A stretch of 21,535 nucleotides of DNA, taken from the NCBI GenBank assembly GCA_002336405.1, contig DDEJ01000057.1, positions 28,642 through 50,176 of the forward strand. Direction: 5' to 3'. Made by a program: the position numbers and the translations under genes. Source of the DNA: Rhodobacteraceae bacterium UBA1957. GTDB taxonomy: Bacteria > Pseudomonadota > Alphaproteobacteria > Rhodobacterales > Rhodobacteraceae. The notes beneath the pieces are model-generated. The model made no database searches. It was not told the origin of the DNA and was given only the letters and a program-made list of their open reading frames with translations. Shown piece after piece: positions 15,304-21,535 of the stretch (the stretch's first letter is position 1; each line of letters opens with the position of its first letter).

Positions 15304-15642
15304 TTACAGCGCCACAAGAATAAGGGCGCAGACCACCACCGCGACAGCCGCACCCAGCACAAAGCGCACCAAACTGCCACTTTTTGTGGCTTGCTCAGCC
15401 ACCTGCGGCGCATCAAACAGCCGTTTTTCCAACCCGGCATAGAACCCAACCGGCGGGGCCACCTCGCCGATATCATCAGTCAGGGTGACGAAATCCTCTA
15501 ACCAGTTGGCGTGATAACGTCGCAGCTGCGGCTCGGTTTCAAGCCGCGCCTCAAACTCGGTATTTTCCTGGTCTGAAAGCAATCCGAGCGCGTATTCACC
15601 CGCTAGAATTTTATCAGTATTTTTTGCATCACTCTGTGTCAT
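15304..15642 (-). CDS. Short RskA-like anti-sigma factor with C-terminal membrane anchor
   Basis: A 112-residue protein whose N-terminal part (DKILAGEYALGLLSDQENTEFEARL, residues 10-33) matches the start of RskA-type anti-sigma factors, which hold an ECF sigma factor at the membrane. It lacks the HxxxCxxC zinc motif of ChrR/ZAS proteins. Residues 91-112 (LVRFVLGAAVAVVVCALILV plus AL) form one hydrophobic segment, and the protein stops there, so the large periplasmic RskA domain is absent. I chose the ATG at 15642, which overlaps the sigma gene stop as ATGA and indicates translational coupling; a longer frame from 15687 lies inside the sigma gene. Role as antagonist of the adjacent sigma factor is inferred from family and coupling. 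It converges with the second GST gene. Confidence 0.85.
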   Translation of the reverse strand: MTQSDAKNTDKILAGEYALGLLSDQENTEFEARLETEPQLRRYHANWLEDFVTLTDDIGEVAPPVGFYAGLEKRLFDAPQVAEQATKSGSLVRFVLGAAVAVVVCALILVAL

Positions 15643-16181
15643 CTGTCCAGGCACTCCGATAGGATATGCAAATCTTGCCGTACCCAAGTGCGCATGGTAT
15701 CAACCGGCAGATCAAAGTGAGCCGCCAGATCAGGATAGGTCTCGCCCTCGACAAATGCCAATCTAAACACCGCCGATCGCTCCCAGGGCAGCACCTCCAT
15801 ACAATTTATCAACTGGCCGTGTTCCGACGGCTTCAACACGAGGTCTTCAGGCCATTCACCTTCAGTTTGGGCCTCATCCGCGAGCGTTTCCTGACTGACA
15901 TCTGTCAAATCAAGGCGCAGCCGTTGTATCGATTTCTGATGGGCTATGTGGATCATCCAAGTCATCGGTCTCAACCCGCTAGTTTGTAACGACTTGGCGT
16001 CTTGCCAGATCTGCACAAAAGCAGACCATAGTGCAGCCTGCGCCTTGGGGCGCGAGGCGAGAATACGAAGACAAACGCCAAATAACTTGCCACTCGTCAA
16101 CGCGTAAAGATCGCCGAACGCGTCCCGATCTCTTGTAGCCACCTGCTCTAGCAGCTTCTCTAGCTCCGCAGTTTTTGCCAT
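15639..16181 (-). CDS. ECF-type RNA polymerase sigma factor
   Basis: A 180-residue sigma-70 family protein of the ECF kind with two domains. Region 2 spans about 20-90 ([20 protein letters not shown], then AFVQIW and [15 protein letters not shown]), and region 4 spans about 122-178 with the helix-turn-helix [20 protein letters not shown]. The region 4 end [10 protein letters not shown] resembles sigma factors paired with RskA. The acidic D-x-E-D patch usual in region 2.2 is replaced by [12 protein letters not shown], so the core-binding surface is divergent. The ATG at 16181 has GGAGG 6 bases upstream. Its stop overlaps the anti-sigma start (ATGA). Divergent from cobS with 142 bases between. 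Target promoters are unknown; envelope, oxidative or light stress would be a guess. Confidence 0.88.
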   Translation of the reverse strand: MAKTAELEKLLEQVATRDRDAFGDLYALTSGKLFGVCLRILASRPKAQAALWSAFVQIWQDAKSLQTSGLRPMTWMIHIAHQKSIQRLRLDLTDVSQETLADEAQTEGEWPEDLVLKPSEHGQLINCMEVLPWERSAVFRLAFVEGETYPDLAAHFDLPVDTMRTWVRQDLHILSECLDR

Positions 16182-16271
16182 GCCTAACCTCCTGCCAGCC
16201 GCTTTGCCCCCCCCGGGCAGCCATTACGAACTGATCCACTACGTTCTTTTGCTCTTTCCCTCGCTCTTAAT

Positions 16272-16295
16272 CAAGTTATGTTGCACAACATCTTG
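16272..16295. promoter_or_regulatory. Inverted repeat in the sigma/cobS divergent region, candidate operator
   Basis: ATGTTG (16278-16283) and CAACAT (16286-16291) are perfect arms around a CA centre. An outer pair CAAG (16272-16275) and CTTG (16292-16295) adds four more complementary bases with a 2-base offset on the left. It lies 29 bases before the cobS ATG, in the only intergenic space between the sigma gene and cobS. Dyads of this size are typical of dimeric repressor or activator sites; the binding protein is not known. Confidence 0.4.
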
Positions 16296-16323
16296 CGGAA
16301 AAGTGACGAGAAGGAATGAAACG

Positions 16324-17310
16324 ATGGCACACGGCATGATCGACATTGGTGCGAAACCGACAGAAGATATATCAGTGCGCGAGGTCTTTGGCATTGACAG
16401 CGACATGGTGATAAAAGGCTTTGCCGAAAAAGGCGACCGGGTGCCAGAAATTGACCCGACTTATAAGTTTGACCCCGACACCACTTTGGCCATCATTGCC
16501 GGGTTTTCCCATAATCGCAGAGTCATGATCCAAGGCTATCACGGCACGGGAAAATCCACTCATATTGAACAGGTGGCAGCCCATCTCAAATGGCCGGCCG
16601 TGCGGGTCAATCTAGACAGCCATATAAGCCGCATAGATCTGATCGGGAAAGATGCAATCAAGTTGCGCGACGGCAAACAGGTAACTGAATTTCATGAAGG
16701 CATCCTGCCGTGGGCCTTGCGCAATCCGGTGGCGATTATCTTTGACGAATATGATGCCGGACGCGCAGATGTCATGTTCGTGATCCAGCGCGTGCTGGAG
16801 CACGATGGCAAATTGACGTTGATGGACCAAAATGAAATCATCACGCCACACACGCAGTTTCGGCTTTTCGCCACCGCCAATACCGTTGGCCTAGGTGATA
16901 CCACAGGCCTGTATCATGGCACCCAGCAGATCAATCAGGCCCAGATGGACCGCTGGAGCCTCGTGGCAACGCTGAATTATCTTTCAATCGACGCTGAAAG
17001 CGCCATCGTTCTGGCGAAAAACCCCCATTACAACAATGAGGCTGGACGCAAAACAATCAAACAGATGGTCACCGTGGCCGATCTGACCCGCACAGCGTTT
17101 ATGAACGGCGATCTATCGACGGTCATGTCCCCGAGAACTGTGATTTCATGGGCGCAGAACGCCGAGATTTTTCGCAACATCGGCTATGCGTTCCGCCTAT
17201 CGTTTATCAATAAATGCGACGAATTGGAACGTCAAACCGTGGCCGAATTTTACCAGCGCTGTTTCGACGAAGAACTTCCAGAAAGCGCCGCCAGCATCAG
17301 CCTAGGCTAA
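16324..17310 (+). CDS. cobS: Aerobic cobaltochelatase subunit CobS
   Basis: AAA+ ATPase subunit of the CobNST cobaltochelatase, which inserts Co(II) into hydrogenobyrinic acid a,c-diamide in the aerobic cobalamin pathway; cytosolic, forms hexameric rings with CobT. The protein is 328 residues. Walker [10 protein letters not shown] is at 71-79 and Walker [12 protein letters not shown] has Asp141-Glu142. Sensor-type residues follow in [21 protein letters not shown], an insertion pattern shared by CobS and BchI-like ATPases. I chose the ATG at 16324 ([20 protein letters not shown]), preceded by AGAAGGA; an upstream in-frame ATG at 16180 would begin in the intergenic region and overlap the sigma start. 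cobT follows after 70 bases. The large subunit gene cobN is not in the window. Confidence 0.95.
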   Translation: MAHGMIDIGAKPTEDISVREVFGIDSDMVIKGFAEKGDRVPEIDPTYKFDPDTTLAIIAGFSHNRRVMIQGYHGTGKSTHIEQVAAHLKWPAVRVNLDSHISRIDLIGKDAIKLRDGKQVTEFHEGILPWALRNPVAIIFDEYDAGRADVMFVIQRVLEHDGKLTLMDQNEIITPHTQFRLFATANTVGLGDTTGLYHGTQQINQAQMDRWSLVATLNYLSIDAESAIVLAKNPHYNNEAGRKTIKQMVTVADLTRTAFMNGDLSTVMSPRTVISWAQNAEIFRNIGYAFRLSFINKCDELERQTVAEFYQRCFDEELPESAASISLG

Positions 17311-17328
17311 CCAGACCATACCAGCTTT

Positions 17329-17347
17329 GCCCCGGTAAACCCGGGGC
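17329..17347 (+). repeat. GC-rich hairpin between cobS and cobT
   Basis: GCCCCGG (17329-17335) and CCGGGGC (17341-17347) form a perfect 7-bp stem with loop TAAAC. It begins 18 bases after the cobS stop and ends 33 bases before the cobT start. No T-run follows, so it is not a standard intrinsic terminator. It could protect or process the transcript and set the CobS to CobT ratio. Confidence 0.55.
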
Positions 17348-17380
17348 AGACATCCGGACCGAAGACAGTGGAATGAACTG

Positions 17381-19237
17381 ATGAAAAGCACCGACAACCC
17401 CGCTGATCCGTTCAAAAAAGCCCTCGCCGAGGCCACCAAAGTCATGGCCAATGACCCCGAGTTGTCAGTCAGCTACTCAGTCGATCCCTCGGGCTTGACT
17501 GGAGATACCATGCGCCTGCCGCAGGTCAGCCGCCGGATGACCCGCGACGAGGTGCTCATCGCGCGCGGCACCGCCGACGCGTTAGCGCTGCACCGGCGGT
17601 ATCACAATGAGGCCACGCATCAACGATATGTGCCGCAAGGCGACACTGCGCGTGGCATTTACGAGACGATGGAAACCGCGCGTTGCGAGGCGATGGGCGC
17701 GCGCGATATGCCTGGCACCGCTGGCAATATTGACGCAAAAATCTCTGCGGAAGCCGACCGCAAGGGCTATGGGCAGATCAGCACGGCACAAGAGGCGCCA
17801 CTGGCCGTCGCCGCAGGCTATTTGGTGCGCAATCTGGCAACCGGCCGCGACCTGCCCGCCGGAGCGCAAAACGTGATGAACCTGTGGCGCGAATTTATGG
17901 AAAATCAGGCCGGTGATACGCTGAAAAATCTGGACAGCAAACTGGAAGATCAGGCCGAGTTTGCAAAGTTTGCGCGCCAGATTATCAGTGATCTGGGCTA
18001 TGGCGACCAGTTGGGCGACGATCCAGACCAGCTTGATGATCAGGACGATGACAGCGAAGACGACGGCCAAGAGGAAGAAGACCCAGACAGCACCGGGCAG
18101 GATGACAGTCAGGAAGAAGACTCAGACGCCAGCCCCGAAGACAGCCAAGAAGACCAGCAGGATGCCGCCCAAGCGCAAGTCAGCATGGATGAAATGGCCG
18201 ATCAGGAACTGGGCGACGAGGCAGATATGCCCGAGGGCGACGCCCCCATCGAGCCGCCACAACCCCAACCCATTTCGGACGCTGATCCAAACTATGCAGT
18301 TTACGAGACCAAATTCGACGAAGAGATTCGCGCCGATGACTTGGCCGAGCCGGCCGAATTGGAGCGTCTGCGCGACTATCTGGATCAACAACTCGAACCG
18401 TTAAAAGGCGCAGTCAGCCGGCTGGCCAATAAACTGCAGCGCCGCTTGCAAGCGCAACAGAACCGCAGTTGGGAGTTTGACCTTGAAGAGGGCATTCTTG
18501 ATGCCGGGCGCTTGGCACGTGTTGTCGCCAATCCGACCACGCCGCTGTCGTTTAAAGTGGAAAAAGACACCGAGTTTCGCGATACCTGTGTCACCCTGTT
18601 GCTGGACAATTCCGGCTCGATGCGGGGCCGTCCCATCAGCATTGCCGCGATCTGCGCCGACGTGCTGGCACGCACATTAGAACGCTGCAGCGTCAAGGTT
18701 GAAATTCTCGGCTTTACCACCCGGGCGTGGAAGGGTGGCCAAAGCCGCGAGACATGGCTTAACGAAGGTCGCCCGCAACAACCCGGCAGATTAAATGATC
18801 TGCGCCACATCATCTATAAATCCGCCGACGCGCCTTGGCGCCGGGCGAGACCCAATCTGGGACTGATGATGAAAGAGGGTCTGCTGAAGGAAAACATCGA
18901 CGGCGAAGCACTAGAATGGGCGCACCGACGGATGACTGCGCGCCCCGAAGCGCGTAAAATTCTTATGGTGATCTCGGATGGCGCCCCAGTTGATGACAGC
19001 ACCTTATCTGTCAACCCAGCAAATTATCTGGAAAAGCATCTGCGAGATGTGATCGAAATGGTCGAACGCAGGCGCGCTGTTGAACTGATTGCGATTGGCA
19101 TCGGCCATGATGTCACCCGCTATTATGAACACGCTGTGACAATCACCGACGTGGAACAATTGGCTGGCGCGATGACCGAACAATTGGCCTGCCTGTTTGA
19201 TAGCAACCCAAGAACGCGCAATAGAGCCCGTCGCTAA
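17381..19237 (+). CDS. cobT: Aerobic cobaltochelatase subunit CobT
   Basis: Partner of CobS in the CobNST complex; its C-terminal von Willebrand A-type domain couples the AAA+ ring to CobN. The protein has 618 residues in three parts. An N-terminal helical domain covers about 1-205, a very acidic low-complexity linker rich in Asp, Glu, Gln and Ser covers about 210-290, and the C-terminal part from about 310 holds the integrin-like domain. The metal-ion-dependent adhesion motif DNSGS is at 409-413 ([15 protein letters not shown]), with later [10 protein letters not shown]. Both features match the usual CobT and BchD-like design. The ATG at 17381 is 70 bases after cobS, and the two are surely co-transcribed. 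No frameshift is seen. The following M24 gene starts 102 bases later in the same direction. Confidence 0.95.
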   Translation: MKSTDNPADPFKKALAEATKVMANDPELSVSYSVDPSGLTGDTMRLPQVSRRMTRDEVLIARGTADALALHRRYHNEATHQRYVPQGDTARGIYETMETARCEAMGARDMPGTAGNIDAKISAEADRKGYGQISTAQEAPLAVAAGYLVRNLATGRDLPAGAQNVMNLWREFMENQAGDTLKNLDSKLEDQAEFAKFARQIISDLGYGDQLGDDPDQLDDQDDDSEDDGQEEEDPDSTGQDDSQEEDSDASPEDSQEDQQDAAQAQVSMDEMADQELGDEADMPEGDAPIEPPQPQPISDADPNYAVYETKFDEEIRADDLAEPAELERLRDYLDQQLEPLKGAVSRLANKLQRRLQAQQNRSWEFDLEEGILDAGRLARVVANPTTPLSFKVEKDTEFRDTCVTLLLDNSGSMRGRPISIAAICADVLARTLERCSVKVEILGFTTRAWKGGQSRETWLNEGRPQQPGRLNDLRHIIYKSADAPWRRARPNLGLMMKEGLLKENIDGEALEWAHRRMTARPEARKILMVISDGAPVDDSTLSVNPANYLEKHLRDVIEMVERRRAVELIAIGIGHDVTRYYEHAVTITDVEQLAGAMTEQLACLFDSNPRTRNRARR

Positions 19238-19339
19238 CACCCTGTACTGGTTTTGGCTTGAGCTGATGCGCCAAGACGATAGGCGCCTGACGCCGCACAG
19301 ACAGACGGAACCAAACATTGTAACACCGGAGGACGCATC

Positions 19340-21130
19340 ATGTTCCAAACCTTTGACATCCCCTCGGATCGCTCACAGGGACCGCGGCGACTAGCACAAC
19401 TGCGCGACGTCTTACGCGCCGAGGCGCTGGACGGCTTTTTGGTGCCACGCGCCGACGCCCATCAGGGAGAGTACGTCGCAGCAAAGGATGCAAGACTGGC
19501 GTGGTTGACCGGCTTTACCGGCTCGGCCGGATTTTGCGCGGCGCTTATGGATTGCGCCGGCGTGTTTGTCGACGGCCGCTACCGGGTACAGGTCAAACAA
19601 CAGGTGGACGGATGTTTTAGCCCCGTAAACTGGCCCGAAACAGACCTCTCAGACTGGCTGTTGGCGCAGCTGCCGCAGGGAGGTAAAATAGGGTTTGATC
19701 CCTGGTTACATACAATTTCAGAGCTGCAAAATCTGTCAGACAAGCTTGCCGGTCACATTGAACTTGCCGCAGTATCGCATAATCTGATTGACCGCATATG
19801 GGGTGACCAGCCCCAGTTGCCCAACCGGGCTGTCAGCGCATATCCGGTGGAGCATGCCGGCGAAAGCGCCAGATTAAAACGCACACGCTGTGGCGCGGAA
19901 CTTGCGCAGGCCGGCCACGACAGCGTGTTTCTAAGTCAGACCGATAGTATCGCATGGTTGCTGAACATTCGCGGCACCGACATCCCACGGGTTCCTGTCG
20001 CGCTGTGTTTTGCCGTGCTGCACAAAACTGGTGCGGTGCAGCTGTTTATTGAGCCTTCGGCAACAGCACAGCTGACGCTGGATGCAGGTATCACCATAGC
20101 CGCCCCGGCAAAAATGATCGGTGCGCTTTCGGCATTGTCCGGCGTGGTGCGGGTCGATCCCACCTCATGTCCCAGCGCCATTGAAAGTCTGTTGCAGGAC
20201 GCCGGTTGCAGCCTGAGTTATGGCCCAGACCCCTGCGTATTGCCAAAAGCCTGTAAAAACTCGGTCGAAATTGCCGGCACAATCACCGCCCATCTGCGCG
20301 ATGCAGGCGCAATGTGCGAATTTCTGGCCTGGCTGGATGCGCAGCCCGCAGATACACTGTCCGAAATTGATGTAGTGCGCGCGCTTGAAGGGTTTCGCCA
20401 GGCAACAGGTGCCCTGAAAGATATCAGTTTTGATACCATCTGCGGCGCTGGCCCAAATGGCGCTATTATTCATTATCGCGTCACTGAAGACAGCAACCGC
20501 GCGGTTAAACCCGGTGATCTGTTGTTGATTGACAGCGGTGGTCAATACCTTGACGGCACCACGGACATCACCCGCACCGTGGCCATGGGAGACGTCGGTA
20601 ACGCTGAAAAATCCGCCTTTACGCGGGTGCTGCAAGGGATGATTGCGATGTCGCGCATCCGCTGGCCCGCGGGATTGCGCGGGCGTGATCTGGACCTGGC
20701 GGCGCGCCAACCCCTGTGGATGGCAGGACAGGATTATCCCCATGGTACCGGGCATGGCGTTGGCAGTTTTCTCAGCGTACACGAAGGACCACAGCGTCTG
20801 TCACGTGCCTCTGGGCAGGTTTTAAAGCCCGGTATGATTTTGTCAAATGAACCCGGTTTCTATAAAGAAGACGCCTTTGGTATCCGAATTGAAAACCTGA
20901 TTGTGGTGCGCGAGGCCGCGCGATTGCCCAGCCAGACCGTACCAGACATGTTGACTTTTCAAACCCTGACATGGGTACCGATTGACCGGAATTTGATTGA
21001 TCTCGATCTGCTTTCTGCGCAGGAACGGGCATGGCTTAACATCTATCATCAAACCTGCTATGACCAAGTCGCAGCTGGTCTAAGCCCTGCCGCACAGCAT
21101 TGGATGCAGGCGGCTTGTGCCGAAATTTAA
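19340..21130 (+). CDS. M24 family X-prolyl aminopeptidase (aminopeptidase P type)
   Basis: Dimanganese aminopeptidase that cleaves the bond between any N-terminal residue and proline; 596 residues, the three-domain size of the eukaryotic XPNPEP1-like cytosolic form and larger than E. coli PepP. Two creatinase-like N-terminal domains cover about 1-310, and the pita-bread catalytic domain follows. Metal ligands in expected spacing are Asp398 (LLLIDSG), Asp409 (DGTTDITR), His472 (HGTGHGVGS), Glu504 (NEPGFY) and Glu518 (RIENL), with His378 (IIHYR) and His481 as proton shuttles. The ATG at 19340 has GGAGG 8 bases upstream. It may be co-transcribed with cobST or have its own promoter in the 102-base gap. 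A role in proline-containing peptide turnover is expected; nothing links it to cobalamin. Confidence 0.94.
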   Translation: MFQTFDIPSDRSQGPRRLAQLRDVLRAEALDGFLVPRADAHQGEYVAAKDARLAWLTGFTGSAGFCAALMDCAGVFVDGRYRVQVKQQVDGCFSPVNWPETDLSDWLLAQLPQGGKIGFDPWLHTISELQNLSDKLAGHIELAAVSHNLIDRIWGDQPQLPNRAVSAYPVEHAGESARLKRTRCGAELAQAGHDSVFLSQTDSIAWLLNIRGTDIPRVPVALCFAVLHKTGAVQLFIEPSATAQLTLDAGITIAAPAKMIGALSALSGVVRVDPTSCPSAIESLLQDAGCSLSYGPDPCVLPKACKNSVEIAGTITAHLRDAGAMCEFLAWLDAQPADTLSEIDVVRALEGFRQATGALKDISFDTICGAGPNGAIIHYRVTEDSNRAVKPGDLLLIDSGGQYLDGTTDITRTVAMGDVGNAEKSAFTRVLQGMIAMSRIRWPAGLRGRDLDLAARQPLWMAGQDYPHGTGHGVGSFLSVHEGPQRLSRASGQVLKPGMILSNEPGFYKEDAFGIRIENLIVVREAARLPSQTVPDMLTFQTLTWVPIDRNLIDLDLLSAQERAWLNIYHQTCYDQVAAGLSPAAQHWMQAACAEI

Positions 21131-21140
21131 GGCAAGCCTG

Positions 21141-21156
21141 TTACATAATTATGTAA
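21141..21156. promoter_or_regulatory. 16-bp perfect palindrome upstream of the DUF427 gene
   Basis: TTACATAATTATGTAA is fully self-complementary, lies 10 bases after the M24 stop and 30 bases before the DUF427 ATG. Its position so near the start suggests an operator over the DUF427 promoter, or a short AU-rich hairpin at the end of the M24 transcript. No second copy was noticed in the window. Confidence 0.45.
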
Positions 21157-21186
21157 AGAATAATACCAGACAGGAAAGGACACGGG

Positions 21187-21531
21187 ATGGATCATACCAT
21201 AACACTGCGCAAAGCCGGTGGCACATGGACCCTGCGCGCTGGTGGAGCGGTTCTTGCAGAAAGCACCAAAGCCCTTGAACTGACAGAGCCGAACGCGCCA
21301 ACACAAATCTATTTTCCATACAGTGACATCGCCATGGCGTTTCTGGAACCCAGTGATCATACAACCCATTGCGACCATAAAGGCACTGCACATTATCTAT
21401 CGATCATCACCAAGAGCACTAAACTTTCAAATGTGGCCTCGGGTTATGCCAACCCAACGGCAGCTTTGGCAGCCATCAAAGACCATTTGACGTTTCATAC
21501 CTCTGACCAGGTGACTGTTGAACAAATTTGA
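21187..21531 (+). CDS. DUF427 family protein
   Basis: A 114-residue protein matching the DUF427 (NTP_transf_9) family, small beta-rich proteins of unknown biochemical role. The family pattern is visible as W-T-LRAGGAVLAESTKAL, then the YFPYSD segment, then FLEPSDHTTHCDHKGTAHYLSI, and a final SGYANPTAALAAIKDHLTF helix. No signal peptide or membrane segment. The ATG at 21187 has AGGAAAGGA about 6-14 bases upstream. The gene is complete, ending four bases before the window edge. A 16-bp palindrome lies just upstream. It follows the M24 gene after 56 bases and might share its transcript. I do not assign a function. Confidence 0.88.
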   Translation: MDHTITLRKAGGTWTLRAGGAVLAESTKALELTEPNAPTQIYFPYSDIAMAFLEPSDHTTHCDHKGTAHYLSIITKSTKLSNVASGYANPTAALAAIKDHLTFHTSDQVTVEQI

Positions 21532-21535
21532 TAAA

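Noticed and set aside
15296..15330. GCGCCC and GGGCGC pair at the junction of the GST and anti-sigma genes as a bidirectional terminator
   Set aside because: The loop is over 20 bases and one arm lies within the anti-sigma coding sequence, with no T-run.
16224..16246. ECF-like GAAC and CGTA boxes upstream of the sigma gene, hinting at autoregulation
   Set aside because: The spacer is 14 bases, shorter than typical for ECF promoters, and both boxes are too short to trust.
19268..19286. GCGCC/GGCGC inverted repeat after cobT
   Set aside because: Only five pairs, nine-base loop and no T-run; easily chance in this GC-rich DNA.
19197..19394. Plus-strand frame of 65 codons bridging cobT and the M24 gene
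   Set aside because: It overlaps both genes in another frame, and its translation has no motif.

Overview
The window looks like a chromosomal segment of an aerobic, probably marine alphaproteobacterium of the Rhodobacterales (Roseobacter-like). The basis is the mid-50s percent GC by eye, the CobS/CobT pair of the oxygen-dependent cobalamin route, a BolA / J-domain / CobS-CobT neighbourhood I associate with alphaproteobacteria, and the general style of the proteins. It is densely coded. No stretch over 300 bases lacks a gene; the largest gaps (about 220-230 bases) flank the EamA transporter. I saw no tRNA, rRNA, IS element, prophage or CRISPR array.

Layout. Positions 1-194 hold no supported gene. 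kynA (tryptophan 2,3-dioxygenase) runs rightward and meets a leftward group: malate synthase G (glcB), a GlcG/HbpS-type heme-binding-like protein and a class I glutamine-amidotransferase-like hydrolase. Next is a leftward pair of an atypical photolyase/cryptochrome and a 55-residue four-cysteine DUF2256 protein whose start overlaps the photolyase stop by one base. Divergent from it are pepN and a short-chain dehydrogenase in a likely operon, followed by an EamA-family transporter and gatB.

From about 12.7 kb, a leftward bolA-family gene is divergent from a gene for a J-domain protein. Two tandem paralogous GST-like genes follow. A leftward ECF-type sigma factor and a very short RskA-like anti-sigma factor converge on them. 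Divergent from the sigma gene is cobS-cobT, encoding two subunits of the aerobic cobaltochelatase. An M24 X-prolyl aminopeptidase gene and a DUF427 gene finish the window.

Pathways visible: tryptophan catabolism (KynA), the glyoxylate route (GlcB), light-dependent DNA repair or blue-light sensing (photolyase plus DUF2256), peptide turnover (PepN and the M24 enzyme), transamidation of mischarged tRNA (GatB), cobalamin synthesis (CobS/CobT), and a candidate membrane-linked stress switch (sigma/anti-sigma). Most genes are ordinary housekeeping or accessory metabolism. The least ordinary parts are the photolyase/DUF2256 couple, the tail-anchored mini anti-sigma factor, the insertion of the GST and sigma block between the J-domain gene and cobS, and several clean inverted repeats in intergenic DNA. 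I did not find a clearly new multi-gene system.
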